Positions 1 through 7,039 of a stretch of DNA of 16,065 nucleotides are shown here, piece by piece. Source of the DNA: Myxococcota bacterium (GTDB lineage Bacteria > Myxococcota_A > Polyangia > HGW-17); NCBI GenBank assembly GCA_018821745.1, contig JAHJLU010000536.1:1-16065 (forward strand), in the 5' to 3' direction. The notes under the pieces are model-generated. The model was not told the origin of the DNA, made no database searches, and saw nothing but the letters and a program-made list of their open reading frames with translations. Numbering within the stretch: position 1 is the stretch's first letter; each line of letters begins with the position of its first letter. Position numbers and translations under genes: made by a program.

Positions 1-1
1 C

Positions 2-571
2 AATAACTGTGACGGCACCGCCGACAACAACATCTCCAATATGCTCGAAGGCGCCAGCGTCAACGACACCTGTGCCCAGGCCACCGCGCTGGCCCCGGAC
101 GTGGAAGAGGGTGAGACAGTAAATATCGTCGGTCAGATGTACAAAGGCGACCTCACCAACGATGTGGACTATTTCAAGTTCAATATCATGGAATTCTCTG
201 ATTTGGATTGTGCCATCCACTGGGGTTGGAGCGAGTGTCATGAGTATGAGTTCGAGGTTACCGACGACGCCGGTCTCCCCCTGGAGTTCGATGTTATCTT
301 TACCAACCTTGTCTACGACGATGTCGCCTCGGATCGTCTGGCCATGTGTGTTGCTGCAGCAAGCGTTGATACGTGGAGTTCTGTCAATGGCTACGCCGAC
401 GTCAAATTGGCCGGTGACTGCCTCACAGACATGGACTGGGAAGTATACCTCAAGGTCTACAGTGACTCCTCCACGGAGAAATACTCCTGCGAGAACTACA
501 ATATCCAGGTTACCGTCTATGATGCCGCTCCCTTCGATGGCGAGTGTGATTCCTCCTATATCCCCTACTAA
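2..571 (+). CDS. Secreted Cys-rich protein with PPC-like domain (5' partial)
   Basis: The reading frame is open to the left edge, so the N-terminus is missing; 189 residues remain, ending in TAA. The first residues read NNCDGTADNN, which resembles the DNNCDGxxDE motif seen in tandem in secreted, possibly metal-binding (MopE-like) proteins of Myxococcota and relatives. The next part (about residues 18-50) has NDTCAQATAL followed by DVDYFKF. This is the shape of a bacterial pre-peptidase C-terminal (PPC) domain, a beta-sandwich found on exported proteins. The fragment holds eight cysteines and many Asp/Glu, fitting an oxidised extracellular protein. It is the only + strand gene and is convergent with the exported-protein gene that follows. 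No catalytic domain is visible in what remains. The coding call is firm; the domain names are moderately sure; the function is unknown. Confidence 0.8.
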   Translation, partial: NNCDGTADNNISNMLEGASVNDTCAQATALAPDVEEGETVNIVGQMYKGDLTNDVDYFKFNIMEFSDLDCAIHWGWSECHEYEFEVTDDAGLPLEFDVIFTNLVYDDVASDRLAMCVAAASVDTWSSVNGYADVKLAGDCLTDMDWEVYLKVYSDSSTEKYSCENYNIQVTVYDAAPFDGECDSSYIPY

Positions 572-870
572 GCCGACCAATCCGATCTCGTAATGATGAG
601 AAAAGGGGCCCGGAATTGGCCCACCGTTGTGCCCAAAATTGAAAAATGAAGAGTGATCGATCTGTTCAGGGGAAGGCCACAGGTCCTCAGGGGGGAGGCG
701 GGTTGTCTGTGGTGGGCACGCAATCCGCGCAGGTATGAGCAAAGGAGTACACGGCTATTAAAATGCACAAGGGGAATTGGTGTTCAGACCACGGTGATAA
801 TCTGGACCGGGGATCAAACCTGATGGTTTGGTTGCTCATTGGGAAAACGATGAGGATTGAGTGGGGGTGG
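572..870. other. Convergent intergenic region, no gene seen
   Basis: This 299-base stretch separates two convergent genes. It holds two small inverted repeats: GGGCC at 606-610 with GGCCC at 618-622, and CAAACC at 815-820 with GGTTTG at 825-830 around a TGAT loop. Neither is followed by a T-run on either strand, so neither is a convincing intrinsic terminator, although one or both could end transcription with Rho. The only open frames here are short, and they lack a recognisable product or ribosome binding site. Confidence 0.55.
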
Positions 871-2655
871 TCAGATCTTGCGCTTTACGTAGATGACGGC
901 GGGGCGCTGCTGGCGGAGGATCTTGCGCCAGTAGTTCCGGATAACGCGCCAGTGGCTCTTCATTTTGCCACCCACAACGGTGTCGAAGTGGTTGTTCCAG
1001 CCTTTAAAGAGCTTCTTGAGGGCAGCGTTGCCACCCATGGAGCCGCAGGAGATTTTCTTTGGGCCACCGTTGGAATAGCGGTACATTTTACCATAGCGGC
1101 CGCGGCCGTGGTAATCCTGGGCCACGGTGACCTCCCAGGCGAGGCACTGGATACCCTTGGCCCGGCGGTGTGCCTTCTTGAACTGGTTATCGAGCGCTTT
1201 ACCGGTCTGTCCCCCCATGGCGAGGATCTCACGGGCATCCTGGATCTGCAGCTTGGTGAGCTTTTTAACGGGAATGGGGGAGTAGACGTAGTTGTAAAAG
1301 CCCGGCCGCACGTTGTGCATCTTGCCGCCGATGGCGCTGCAGTGAGCGTTCTTGCCGGCGGAGGGCTTGATGGACTCTGGATAGGGGTTCTCCCAGAGCC
1401 AGCAGACGCGGCTGCGGGGCGCTCCCACCTGGCCGGCGATTCTGGTGGCGGCCTCGGCGAGAACGCCTGCGGGGTCGGCGGTGTGTTTGGAGAGGATTTC
1501 TATGAGTTTCATGCGGACTTTCGGGTAGCGCATGATGTCGGAGCCTGTTACTTCGGCGTTGTAGCCTTTGCAGGCGCTGCGGTCGGAGGCCATGGCGGCG
1601 GTGACGGCGGCTTTGTCGTAGGCCCTCATGTTGCGACGGAGTGTCTCGGAGCACTTATAGGGCTGGAGTTCAGCCTGATGTTTGCGAATCTCGGGCAGAT
1701 AGACCATGGTGAGCAGATAGTTCACATCGAGGTAGGAGAGTCCGAGCTTGGGCGTGTCGGGTGTGGCGAGGGAGTGGTGCTTGGCCAGGAGCTCGTCGAT
1801 GGCTTTTTTGTAGAGGTCCTGTTTGGAGAGACGGGCAAATTTACCACCGAGCATATTGTTTTTACGGTGGGAGTCGGCTTCGGCCTTGGTCACACCGTAA
1901 TAATTGGCGTACATGTAGGCGAACCCGTTGATGGCATCGAAATTTTTGGGATAAACCTTGAGGATATCAAGGTAATCCAACATGCTGGAATACCAGCGTG
2001 AGGTGTCCTTCAGGTATGATGTCGCCCAGCGCAGTTTGTTTTTTACCTGCTCCTTGAGGGCATCAGGGCTCACCGCCCACAGGGGAACGGGTTTTTTCTC
2101 CGCTGTTAAAAGAGCGGTGATCCAGGCCCTCTTGTATTCACGCAGACACATTTTGGAGGCACTGTAGTACATCTTCAGTACATCAGCGTCTCTCGGAGAC
2201 ATGCAGTAAGCAGTCATGATGTTATAGAGCGCCTTGTTGCAGCGATCTACAGCCGAATACCGATAGTTGGAGGCACTGTTACCCAGGTAATCTTTGGCCC
2301 ATCTAAGCTTTGATTTGACCCGACCAGCCACATAACTATAGCCGCCCTTGGGAACTGCGACGTTTTCATCGGTGCAGAGAAATTTAACAGGGTTGACCGG
2401 GAGCACAACCTTGTCCAGTTTGGAATAGTCAATGGCTTTGGTGCCCAGTTTGACGCGGAAGAGGTTCCTGCGACTCGGGCGGTGACGGCGTGTGGTCTTG
2501 CCGGGCATGGCATACCGATCACGGGCTTTGATCTGCTTGAGTTTTTCAACGAGCAGTTTCTGGAGTTTTTCCACATTGGGAGGGAGTTGGCTTTTCGCAA
2601 GAGCCGGCAGAGGCAGGGCCAAAAGAAAGGCCATAATCAGGAGTGTGGGTTTCAT
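871..2655 (-). CDS. Exported protein of unknown function with internal helical repeat
   Basis: This 594-residue protein starts with a clear Sec signal peptide (basic start, hydrophobic core, ALA-KS near residue 20). The ATG at 2655 is preferred over the upstream in-frame ATG at 2682 because it puts the signal at the N-terminus and has GGGAG six bases upstream. The mature part is strongly basic. Two segments resemble each other: residues about 113-164 (KSKLRWAKDYL ... DADVLKMYY) and about 204-253 (KNKLRWATSYL ... FDAINGFAYMY), suggesting a duplicated TPR-like helical unit. The C-terminal half (about 370-594) contains several Cys and many Gly/Lys and is not recognised. It is probably periplasmic or outer-membrane associated. 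A perfect hairpin sits directly upstream of the ribosome binding site. I do not recognise the family; TPR-like is inference from spacing only. Confidence 0.8.
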   Translation of the reverse strand: MKPTLLIMAFLLALPLPALAKSQLPPNVEKLQKLLVEKLKQIKARDRYAMPGKTTRRHRPSRRNLFRVKLGTKAIDYSKLDKVVLPVNPVKFLCTDENVAVPKGGYSYVAGRVKSKLRWAKDYLGNSASNYRYSAVDRCNKALYNIMTAYCMSPRDADVLKMYYSASKMCLREYKRAWITALLTAEKKPVPLWAVSPDALKEQVKNKLRWATSYLKDTSRWYSSMLDYLDILKVYPKNFDAINGFAYMYANYYGVTKAEADSHRKNNMLGGKFARLSKQDLYKKAIDELLAKHHSLATPDTPKLGLSYLDVNYLLTMVYLPEIRKHQAELQPYKCSETLRRNMRAYDKAAVTAAMASDRSACKGYNAEVTGSDIMRYPKVRMKLIEILSKHTADPAGVLAEAATRIAGQVGAPRSRVCWLWENPYPESIKPSAGKNAHCSAIGGKMHNVRPGFYNYVYSPIPVKKLTKLQIQDAREILAMGGQTGKALDNQFKKAHRRAKGIQCLAWEVTVAQDYHGRGRYGKMYRYSNGGPKKISCGSMGGNAALKKLFKGWNNHFDTVVGGKMKSHWRVIRNYWRKILRQQRPAVIYVKRKI

Positions 2656-2661
2656 GGGGAA

Positions 2662-2684
2662 CTCCCGCATGTCTTGGGACATGC
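2662..2684 (-). promoter_or_regulatory. Perfect hairpin abutting the RBS of the exported-protein gene
   Basis: GCATGTC (2667-2673) and GACATGC (2678-2684) are perfect inverted repeats separated by four bases. The ribosome binding site GGGAG occupies 2662-2666 on the minus strand, immediately 3' of the hairpin and six bases before ATG 2655. The element could be a DNA operator half-site pair or an mRNA stem next to the ribosome site. The repeat is directly visible; its role is inferred. Confidence 0.45.
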
Positions 2685-2793
2685 ACGGTTATTGCGTCTG
2701 AGGCGTCCTGGTTACACACGGTTGCCCATGACAAAGGGACCCTGTGTTGACCCCATGCGTATCTCAATTGCAACAACCCAAAAGGTGGTTGAA

Positions 2794-3324
2794 TTATCTG
2801 ACCTTGGATTTAATAAACGATTTTAATTCCCGCAAGGTTCTGGTGTTCTGTGCCAGGGGTTTGGGGCGGTATCCTCTGGTCTCGTCTTCCAGTTCACGAT
2901 CAAACTGATCGATGGAACCTGGCTCGTCGAGGATCGTCTCGGCATTGCGGTTGCGAATTTTTTCTATGGGGAGGTTTTTCACATAGTTTTCGAACTGTAC
3001 GAAAAATTCCTCGAGCGCCAGCTTCACCAGTTCGCTCTCTGTCGCCAGCTGCTTGAATTCATCGGATGCATTGGGAACGCCTTCGTCAAGGGCAAGTTTG
3101 CAGGCGATGCGCATAACGGAAGCATCATCAAGGACGCCGATTCCACCCATGTAGTCGGGAATGATGTCAACCTTTCGGAGAAGATAGGCAAGACCACCGA
3201 TAATGTATTTTTTTGCCTCGCGGCAGGTGCCTTCTGCGTCTATGGTTTTACGCATGACGGTGGCGTCGATGGCCAGGTTCTTTACCCACAAATCCATTGC
3301 CTGTAAAAGTTCGGTTTCATTCAT
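2794..3324 (-). CDS. DUF1232 (YkvA-like) domain protein
   Basis: This 176-residue protein contains a DUF1232 signature at about residues 47-72: a hydrophobic helix, then KVDIIPDYMGGIGVLDDASV, matching the family pattern of a helix followed by Pro-Asp and a Gly-x-Leu-Asp-Asp turn. The family is widespread and its function is unknown. A hydrophobic stretch near 41-50 could associate with a membrane. The C-terminal third is charged and helical. The reading frame is open as far as 3474, but the ATG at 3324 is chosen. It has AGAGGA eight bases upstream, and the predicted promoter (3381-3410) would start transcription near 3374, downstream of the alternative ATG at 3393. It has its own promoter and is separated from cdd by 165 bases and from the exported protein by 138, so it may be monocistronic. 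Confidence 0.82.
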   Translation of the reverse strand: MNETELLQAMDLWVKNLAIDATVMRKTIDAEGTCREAKKYIIGGLAYLLRKVDIIPDYMGGIGVLDDASVMRIACKLALDEGVPNASDEFKQLATESELVKLALEEFFVQFENYVKNLPIEKIRNRNAETILDEPGSIDQFDRELEDETRGYRPKPLAQNTRTLRELKSFIKSKVR

Positions 3325-3380
3325 GTCGCGTTCCTCTCTGGTTAACCGCTCGTCGGTCTGTCCAATGGTATCAGGAGATA

Positions 3381-3410
3381 AATCTAACTTCATATTGGAG
3401 CTTCGGTCAA
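3381..3410 (-). promoter_or_regulatory. Promoter of the DUF1232 gene (shared -35 element)
   Basis: On the minus strand TTGACC (3410-3405) is followed after 18 bases by TAGATT (3386-3381), a reasonable sigma-70-type pair. The -35 lies inside the 10-base sequence TCAGCTTGAC (3415-3406), which recurs in two other promoters of this window. Expected transcription start is near 3374, about 50 bases before ATG 3324. Confidence 0.5.
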
Positions 3411-3489
3411 GCTGAACTTTACCCCTCAGTGACCTTTGTGTCCCATAATTATCGCCATTGCCGACGGGTCCCACGAGAGTGGTTGTGGC

Positions 3490-3948
3490 TCAGGGGTGCC
3501 TATTTTGGAGGGTATCCTGCCTGAAAGCCTTGGGTAACAGCTCTTTGAGGGAATAGGTAGTCACTTCACCTTTTTGGTTGGCTAAAAAAACCAGGGCTTC
3601 GTCGGGAGCAAACTCGACGAGCACCTGCAGGCACTCTCCGCACGGTGCAGCGGGGGGAGAGGAGCTTGTCATGACGGCTATGGCGCTGATTCGCATGGTG
3701 GGTCCCTGTGTCGCCACGGCGTTCATGATAGCGCCCCTCTCTGCGCAGATAGTGGCGCCATAGGAGGAATTTTCCACGTTTGTGCCGGTGAATATATTCC
3801 CCTCGGTTGTCATGAGAGCAGCACCCACATGATATCCGCTGTAGGGCGCGTACGCATTTTTGGAGACGTCCCGCGCGCCCGATACAAGTTTTTTTCGCAA
3901 ATTTTCCAAAAGATCACCTGCCTTACTGTTGCTTCCCCATGTGACCAT
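3490..3948 (-). CDS. cdd: Cytidine deaminase
   Basis: This 152-residue protein is a homotetramer-type cytidine deaminase (Zn-dependent hydrolytic conversion of cytidine/deoxycytidine to uridine/deoxyuridine in pyrimidine salvage, cytoplasmic). All signatures are present: AYAPYSGYHVGAAL for substrate binding, NVENSSYGATICAER with Zn ligand Cys68 and catalytic Glu70, and PCGECLQVL with Zn ligands Cys103 and Cys106. A conserved LPKAF stands near the C-terminus. Length is close to the usual 130-140, with a slightly longer N-terminus. ATG 3948 is chosen because it fits the family length. It has no clear Shine-Dalgarno sequence, and an in-frame GTG at 4005 would overlap the upstream gene and add an unfamiliar Phe-rich stretch. 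It lies 32 bases after the receiver-like gene, so the two are probably cotranscribed. Confidence 0.95.
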   Translation of the reverse strand: MVTWGSNSKAGDLLENLRKKLVSGARDVSKNAYAPYSGYHVGAALMTTEGNIFTGTNVENSSYGATICAERGAIMNAVATQGPTMRISAIAVMTSSSPPAAPCGECLQVLVEFAPDEALVFLANQKGEVTTYSLKELLPKAFRQDTLQNRHP

Positions 3949-3980
3949 AAAATGAAAAAAACGCAAAAAATCGAGGAGGA

Positions 3981-4529
3981 TTATTTGTGGTATTTTGCTT
4001 CCCACTCTTCAACACGACCGAGAAAATGATGGAGCAGGCTGCTGACAAAGTTGTGCTTGTCGTGGAGATACAGGAGCTCACTGAGGCTTGAGATGACCTC
4101 TTGTCGGTTATAGGGCTTGATGAAAAAACCGAGAATATTTTTCCTCAGTGCACCCACGGCGTCTTCGGATTCGGCGAAGGAGACTGAGAGGATGGGGATC
4201 ATATCGGGATTCTTGTTCTTCAGTTCCGACAGAAAGTTGACCCCGGTGATGGTCTCGCCGCCATCGGGACGGGGTACAGCCACCACCACGGAGAGCTTTC
4301 GGACGGAGTCGAGGACATTCTGTGCCTCGGCGATGGAGGAGGCCGTAAAGGTGCCGTATCCCATCTCTTCGAGGATGCCGCGGAGTTCTCTGCGGGACTC
4401 CTTGTCGGGGTCGAGGATCAGGGCGTTGAGGCGCACCACGGAGTCAGTTATTTTTGCCGGGAGTTTCGCCCTGAAGCTGTTAATGATGCTGATTAAGCTC
4501 TCAAGTGATTCGTGGGGTTGGGATTCCAT
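3981..4529 (-). CDS. Receiver-like protein lacking the phosphoacceptor Asp
   Basis: This 182-residue protein has a response-regulator receiver fold at about residues 33-155 and no recognisable output domain. ALILDPDKESRREL matches beta1 and its acidic pocket (Asp40 kept, second acid replaced by Pro41). GFFIKPY keeps the Lys-Pro pair (Lys138). The segment VVVAVPRPDG aligns with the usual D-x-x-M-P-x-M-D-G, and the position of the phosphorylated Asp is Val82. It therefore looks like a pseudo-receiver that cannot be phosphorylated conventionally. A short helical N-terminus (1-30) and C-terminus (156-182) flank the domain. ATG 4529 has GGGAG five bases upstream. It begins 48 bases after tRNA-Arg with no visible terminator between them and is followed closely by cdd. 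Receiver fold is likely; role unknown. Confidence 0.82.
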   Translation of the reverse strand: MESQPHESLESLISIINSFRAKLPAKITDSVVRLNALILDPDKESRRELRGILEEMGYGTFTASSIAEAQNVLDSVRKLSVVVAVPRPDGGETITGVNFLSELKNKNPDMIPILSVSFAESEDAVGALRKNILGFFIKPYNRQEVISSLSELLYLHDKHNFVSSLLHHFLGRVEEWEAKYHK

Positions 4530-4577
4530 TGATACTCCCGTCTGAAAACCAGAGTGGTAGGTAACTGCGTCTATTTG

Positions 4578-4651
4578 TGCCCTCGGGGCGACTCGAACAC
4601 CCGGCCAACGGTTTAGGAAACCGCTGCTCTATCCGCCTGAGCTACGAGGGC
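4578..4651 (-). tRNA. tRNA-Arg (anticodon CCU)
   Basis: The minus strand from 4651 to 4578 folds as a full cloverleaf. The acceptor stem is GCCCTCG paired with CGAGGGC. The D arm has GCTC/GAGC. The anticodon stem GCGGT/ACCGT encloses the loop TTCCTAA with anticodon CCT (4617-4615), a 5-base variable loop follows, and the T arm is GGGTG-TTCGAGT-CGCCC. The discriminator base is A. The 3' CCA is not encoded and must be added. It reads AGG arginine codons. It lies between the EF-G-like gene and the receiver-like gene, in the same orientation. Confidence 0.97.
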
Positions 4652-4662
4652 GGGCAACTCCC

Positions 4663-4691
4663 CATATAGAGGATTTTACACAGTTTGGCAA
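4663..4691 (-). promoter_or_regulatory. Probable promoter of tRNA-Arg
   Basis: TTGCCA (4691-4686) is followed after exactly 17 bases by TATATG (4668-4663). The -10 ends 11 bases before the first tRNA base, giving a very short leader as is usual for tRNA genes. Transcription could read through into the receiver-like gene and cdd. Confidence 0.5.
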
Positions 4692-4720
4692 GAGTTTTGT
4701 GGGAACCGGTGGAGGGGAGG

Positions 4721-4740
4721 CGGGAGAGGGAAAACTCCCG
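4721..4740 (-). terminator. Possible hairpin terminator after the EF-G-like gene
   Basis: CGGGAG (4721-4726) and CTCCCG (4735-4740) are perfect 6-bp arms with an 8-base loop, starting ten bases past the stop codon of the EF-G-like gene. On the transcribed strand no U-run follows, so intrinsic termination is doubtful; it may act as a 3' end stabiliser or with Rho. Confidence 0.3.
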
Positions 4741-4749
4741 GGAAGGAGT

Positions 4750-6822
4750 CTAGTCTTCTTCTTCCTCGAGGGTGGCGGCGGCGATGATCTTCGCCGAGAT
4801 CTCAGCGGGGACGCGCTCATAGTGATCATAGGACAGGGTGAAGGAGCCGCGGCCGGAGGTCATGGATTCGAGATCAGCAGAATATTTCTGGATCTCCGAC
4901 AGGGGAACCTGGGCCGTGATTGTGACGTTTTTACCCTTCTGATCGGAGCCCATGGGGCGACCACGCTTGGTCGTGATGTCGCCCATGATGGCGCCCATGT
5001 AGTCCTGGGGAACGGTGACTTCAAGGTTGTAGATGGGTTCAAGGAGGACCGGATTTGCGGTCTTGACCCCGGCAGAGAAGCCTTTTGAGCCTGCCATCTG
5101 GAAGGCGGCGTCGGAGCTGTCCACGGGGTGGTATTTACCGTCGGTAATGGTTACGCGTACATTGATAACCTGATACCCGGCGATAACGCCTTTGCTCATC
5201 CTGTCCTTGACGCCCTTCTCCACCGAGGGAATCCACTGCTTGGGAATGGAGCCACCGAAGATCTTGTCAACAAACTCAAAATCGGTCTCAGTGTCCATGG
5301 GGAGGGGCTCAATGTCGATATAGCACACACCGAACTGTCCGCGTCCACCGGACTGTTTCTTGTGCTTCCCTTCAATATTGCTAACTTTTTTCGAAATGGT
5401 TTCTCTGTAGGGGATTCGGGGAAGGGTGGTGGTAACTTCCACTTTTTGGCGCTTGAGTTTCTCGATGGTGACATCAATGTGCATCTGGCCCATACCACCA
5501 AGGAGCAGTTCGGAAAAGTCGGGGTCCCGCCACATCTGGAGAGCGGGATCTTCAATGACGATGTCGTTGAGCTTTGTTCCGAGCTTGTCTTCGTCGGCTT
5601 TGGATTTGGGATGAACCGCCACGATCGCCAGTGGCTTGGGAGTCTCGCCCAGGAGGAATTCGACGCCGTCTTCATTTTCGGTCAGGGTGTCGCAGGTTTT
5701 TGAGTATTTGAGCTTGGCAACTGCGGCGATATCCCCGGCTTTGACGCCGTCGGCGTTTTCGCGTTTTTTACCCTGGAGGAGATAGAGCTGGCTGAAGCGC
5801 TCTTTTTTCTTCGTGACCGCGTTGTTAAAGCCACCATCGGCGCCCAGAGCACCGCTGACCACGCGGAAAATATTCATTTTGCCGATGTCAGTGGTGAAGG
5901 TCTTCAAAATGACGCCGGTGAAGGAATCGTTGGCGGAGGTGATTTCTACGATTTCGTCCCCGCGCTGGAGCTTGAATGGGTTGCGCTTTTCGGGGGAGGG
6001 GAAATACTCCGCAATGAAATTGAGGAGGTTGTCCACAGCAATAATACGCCGGGCGGATCCACAGAGGATGGGAACCAGACTGCCGGAGAGGACCGCATTG
6101 GGGAAGGCGTTCTGGATATCTTCATCGGAGAGGGTCTCTTCAATGAGGTATTTTTCCGTGAGTTCTTCATCGGACTCTGCAATGATTTCCATGAGCATTT
6201 CACGGCCCATGGCGATCTCATCCGCCAGATCAGCCGGAGGAGGAACCTCGCTCATGTTTCCGTCTTCAAACACGTAAGCTTTGCCACTGAGGAGATCCAC
6301 AACGCCCTTGAAAGTAGCCTCGTTGCCAATGGGGAGCTGGATAGGGACGGCGCTTCTGGTCAGGGTCTCCTGGATGTCGGTGACGGTCTGCTGGAAATTG
6401 GCCCGCTCTTTATCCATTCCGGTGATGAAAATAGCCTTGGCTATCCCTGCATCAACGGCAAACTCCCACACCTTCTCTGTTCCAACCTGGACTCCGTCAG
6501 TGGCGCCGATAACAACGATGGCTGCATCGCTGCAGGCGGTGGCGATACGGGTATCGTTGTGGAAATCCGTGGACCCTGGAGTGTCAAGAATGTTGATTTT
6601 ATTATCTTGCCATTCGAGATAACCAAGGGAGGTACCCACGGTGGAGTGCCGCTTTTGCTCCTCGGGTTCAAAATCGAAGTTGGAACTCTCATCGTCCACG
6701 CTCCCGAGGCGGGAAGTGGCCTTTGCTCCAAACAGAAGGGCTTCACAGACCGTGGTTTTCCCCACGCCTCTTTGGCCGGAAATAACGATATTGCGGATGT
6801 TGGCTGTCTCGAATACTTTCAT
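4750..6822 (-). CDS. fusA2: Elongation factor G-like translational GTPase (EF-G2/FusA2 type)
   Basis: This 690-residue protein has the full five-domain EF-G layout: GTPase domain (about 1-275), domains II-III (about 290-470), domain IV with GGRGQFGVCYIDIEPLP, and domain V ending in an acidic tail. The GTPase motifs differ from canonical EF-G. The P-loop is GQRGVGKTT (16-24). Switch II is DTPGSTDF (80-87), with Ser84 where canonical EF-G has the catalytic His of DTPGHVDF. G4 is TGMD (134-137) instead of NKMD. This matches the EF-G-like group that includes Thermus EF-G-2 and mycobacterial FusA2 rather than the main translocase. A ribosome-dependent role is likely, and the exact function is uncertain. 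GAGAG precedes ATG 6822. It has its own promoter at 6957-6985 and a leader of about 127 bases. Some annotators would simply call it fusA. Confidence 0.9.
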   Translation of the reverse strand: MKVFETANIRNIVISGQRGVGKTTVCEALLFGAKATSRLGSVDDESSNFDFEPEEQKRHSTVGTSLGYLEWQDNKINILDTPGSTDFHNDTRIATACSDAAIVVIGATDGVQVGTEKVWEFAVDAGIAKAIFITGMDKERANFQQTVTDIQETLTRSAVPIQLPIGNEATFKGVVDLLSGKAYVFEDGNMSEVPPPADLADEIAMGREMLMEIIAESDEELTEKYLIEETLSDEDIQNAFPNAVLSGSLVPILCGSARRIIAVDNLLNFIAEYFPSPEKRNPFKLQRGDEIVEITSANDSFTGVILKTFTTDIGKMNIFRVVSGALGADGGFNNAVTKKKERFSQLYLLQGKKRENADGVKAGDIAAVAKLKYSKTCDTLTENEDGVEFLLGETPKPLAIVAVHPKSKADEDKLGTKLNDIVIEDPALQMWRDPDFSELLLGGMGQMHIDVTIEKLKRQKVEVTTTLPRIPYRETISKKVSNIEGKHKKQSGGRGQFGVCYIDIEPLPMDTETDFEFVDKIFGGSIPKQWIPSVEKGVKDRMSKGVIAGYQVINVRVTITDGKYHPVDSSDAAFQMAGSKGFSAGVKTANPVLLEPIYNLEVTVPQDYMGAIMGDITTKRGRPMGSDQKGKNVTITAQVPLSEIQKYSADLESMTSGRGSFTLSYDHYERVPAEISAKIIAAATLEEEED

Positions 6823-6956
6823 GTTACTCTCTTGCCCTCACTCTGAACGGCTGCTGACCCACGGCTCACAAAAGGATGTGGGCGCAAAACTGCATGCCAT
6901 GGGAAAATGGTACGTAACGGCTCAGGTCTCTACCGAACCCTCAATAGTGACCATCG

Positions 6957-6985
6957 GGTATAGAACACCATGGGGCATGGGTCAA
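6957..6985 (-). promoter_or_regulatory. Promoter of the EF-G-like gene (shared -35 element)
   Basis: TTGACC (6985-6980) and TATACC (6962-6957) are separated by exactly 17 bases, a good sigma-70-type match. The -35 sits in the shared sequence TCAGCTTGAC (6990-6981). Expected transcription start is near 6950, leaving a leader of about 127 bases. In the leader, ACGGCTCA appears twice on the + strand (6861-6868 and 6917-6924) and ACGGCT once more at 6847-6852. Confidence 0.6.
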
Positions 6986-6989
6986 GCTG

Positions 6990-7018
6990 AAATTAAGGGT
7001 TTTCAGTATTTACAACCC
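6990..7018 (-). terminator. Possible terminator of the BamA-like gene
   Basis: About 20 bases past the BamA stop codon, AACCC (7014-7018) and GGGTT (6997-7001) can pair around a 12-base loop. On the transcribed strand the stem is followed by TTAATTT. The stem is only 5 bp and the T-run is interrupted, so this is a weak candidate. It lies just before the -35 of the EF-G-like promoter, which is where a terminator would be expected. Confidence 0.3.
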
Positions 7019-7039
7019 GGATGGCCCTTGGATTTAAGC

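Noticed and set aside
815..830. CAAACC-TGAT-GGTTTG hairpin as an intrinsic terminator
   Set aside because: No T-run on either strand and a low-GC 6-bp stem; kept only as a note within the intergenic feature.
763..2001. A 412-codon open frame on the + strand
   Set aside because: It is antisense to the exported-protein gene, whose signal peptide and ribosome binding site are clear. Its translation is Gly/Val/Ala-rich without any domain and has no ribosome binding site.
3949..4005. GTG at 4005 as the start of cytidine deaminase
   Set aside because: It would overlap the upstream gene and add a Phe/Leu-rich 19-residue extension absent from the family; ATG 3948 gives a normal length.
4578..4651. 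tRNA-Arg as an integration site for a mobile element
   Set aside because: No integrase is seen on either side, and I noticed no direct repeat of the tRNA 3' end elsewhere in the window. Flanking genes look like core chromosome.
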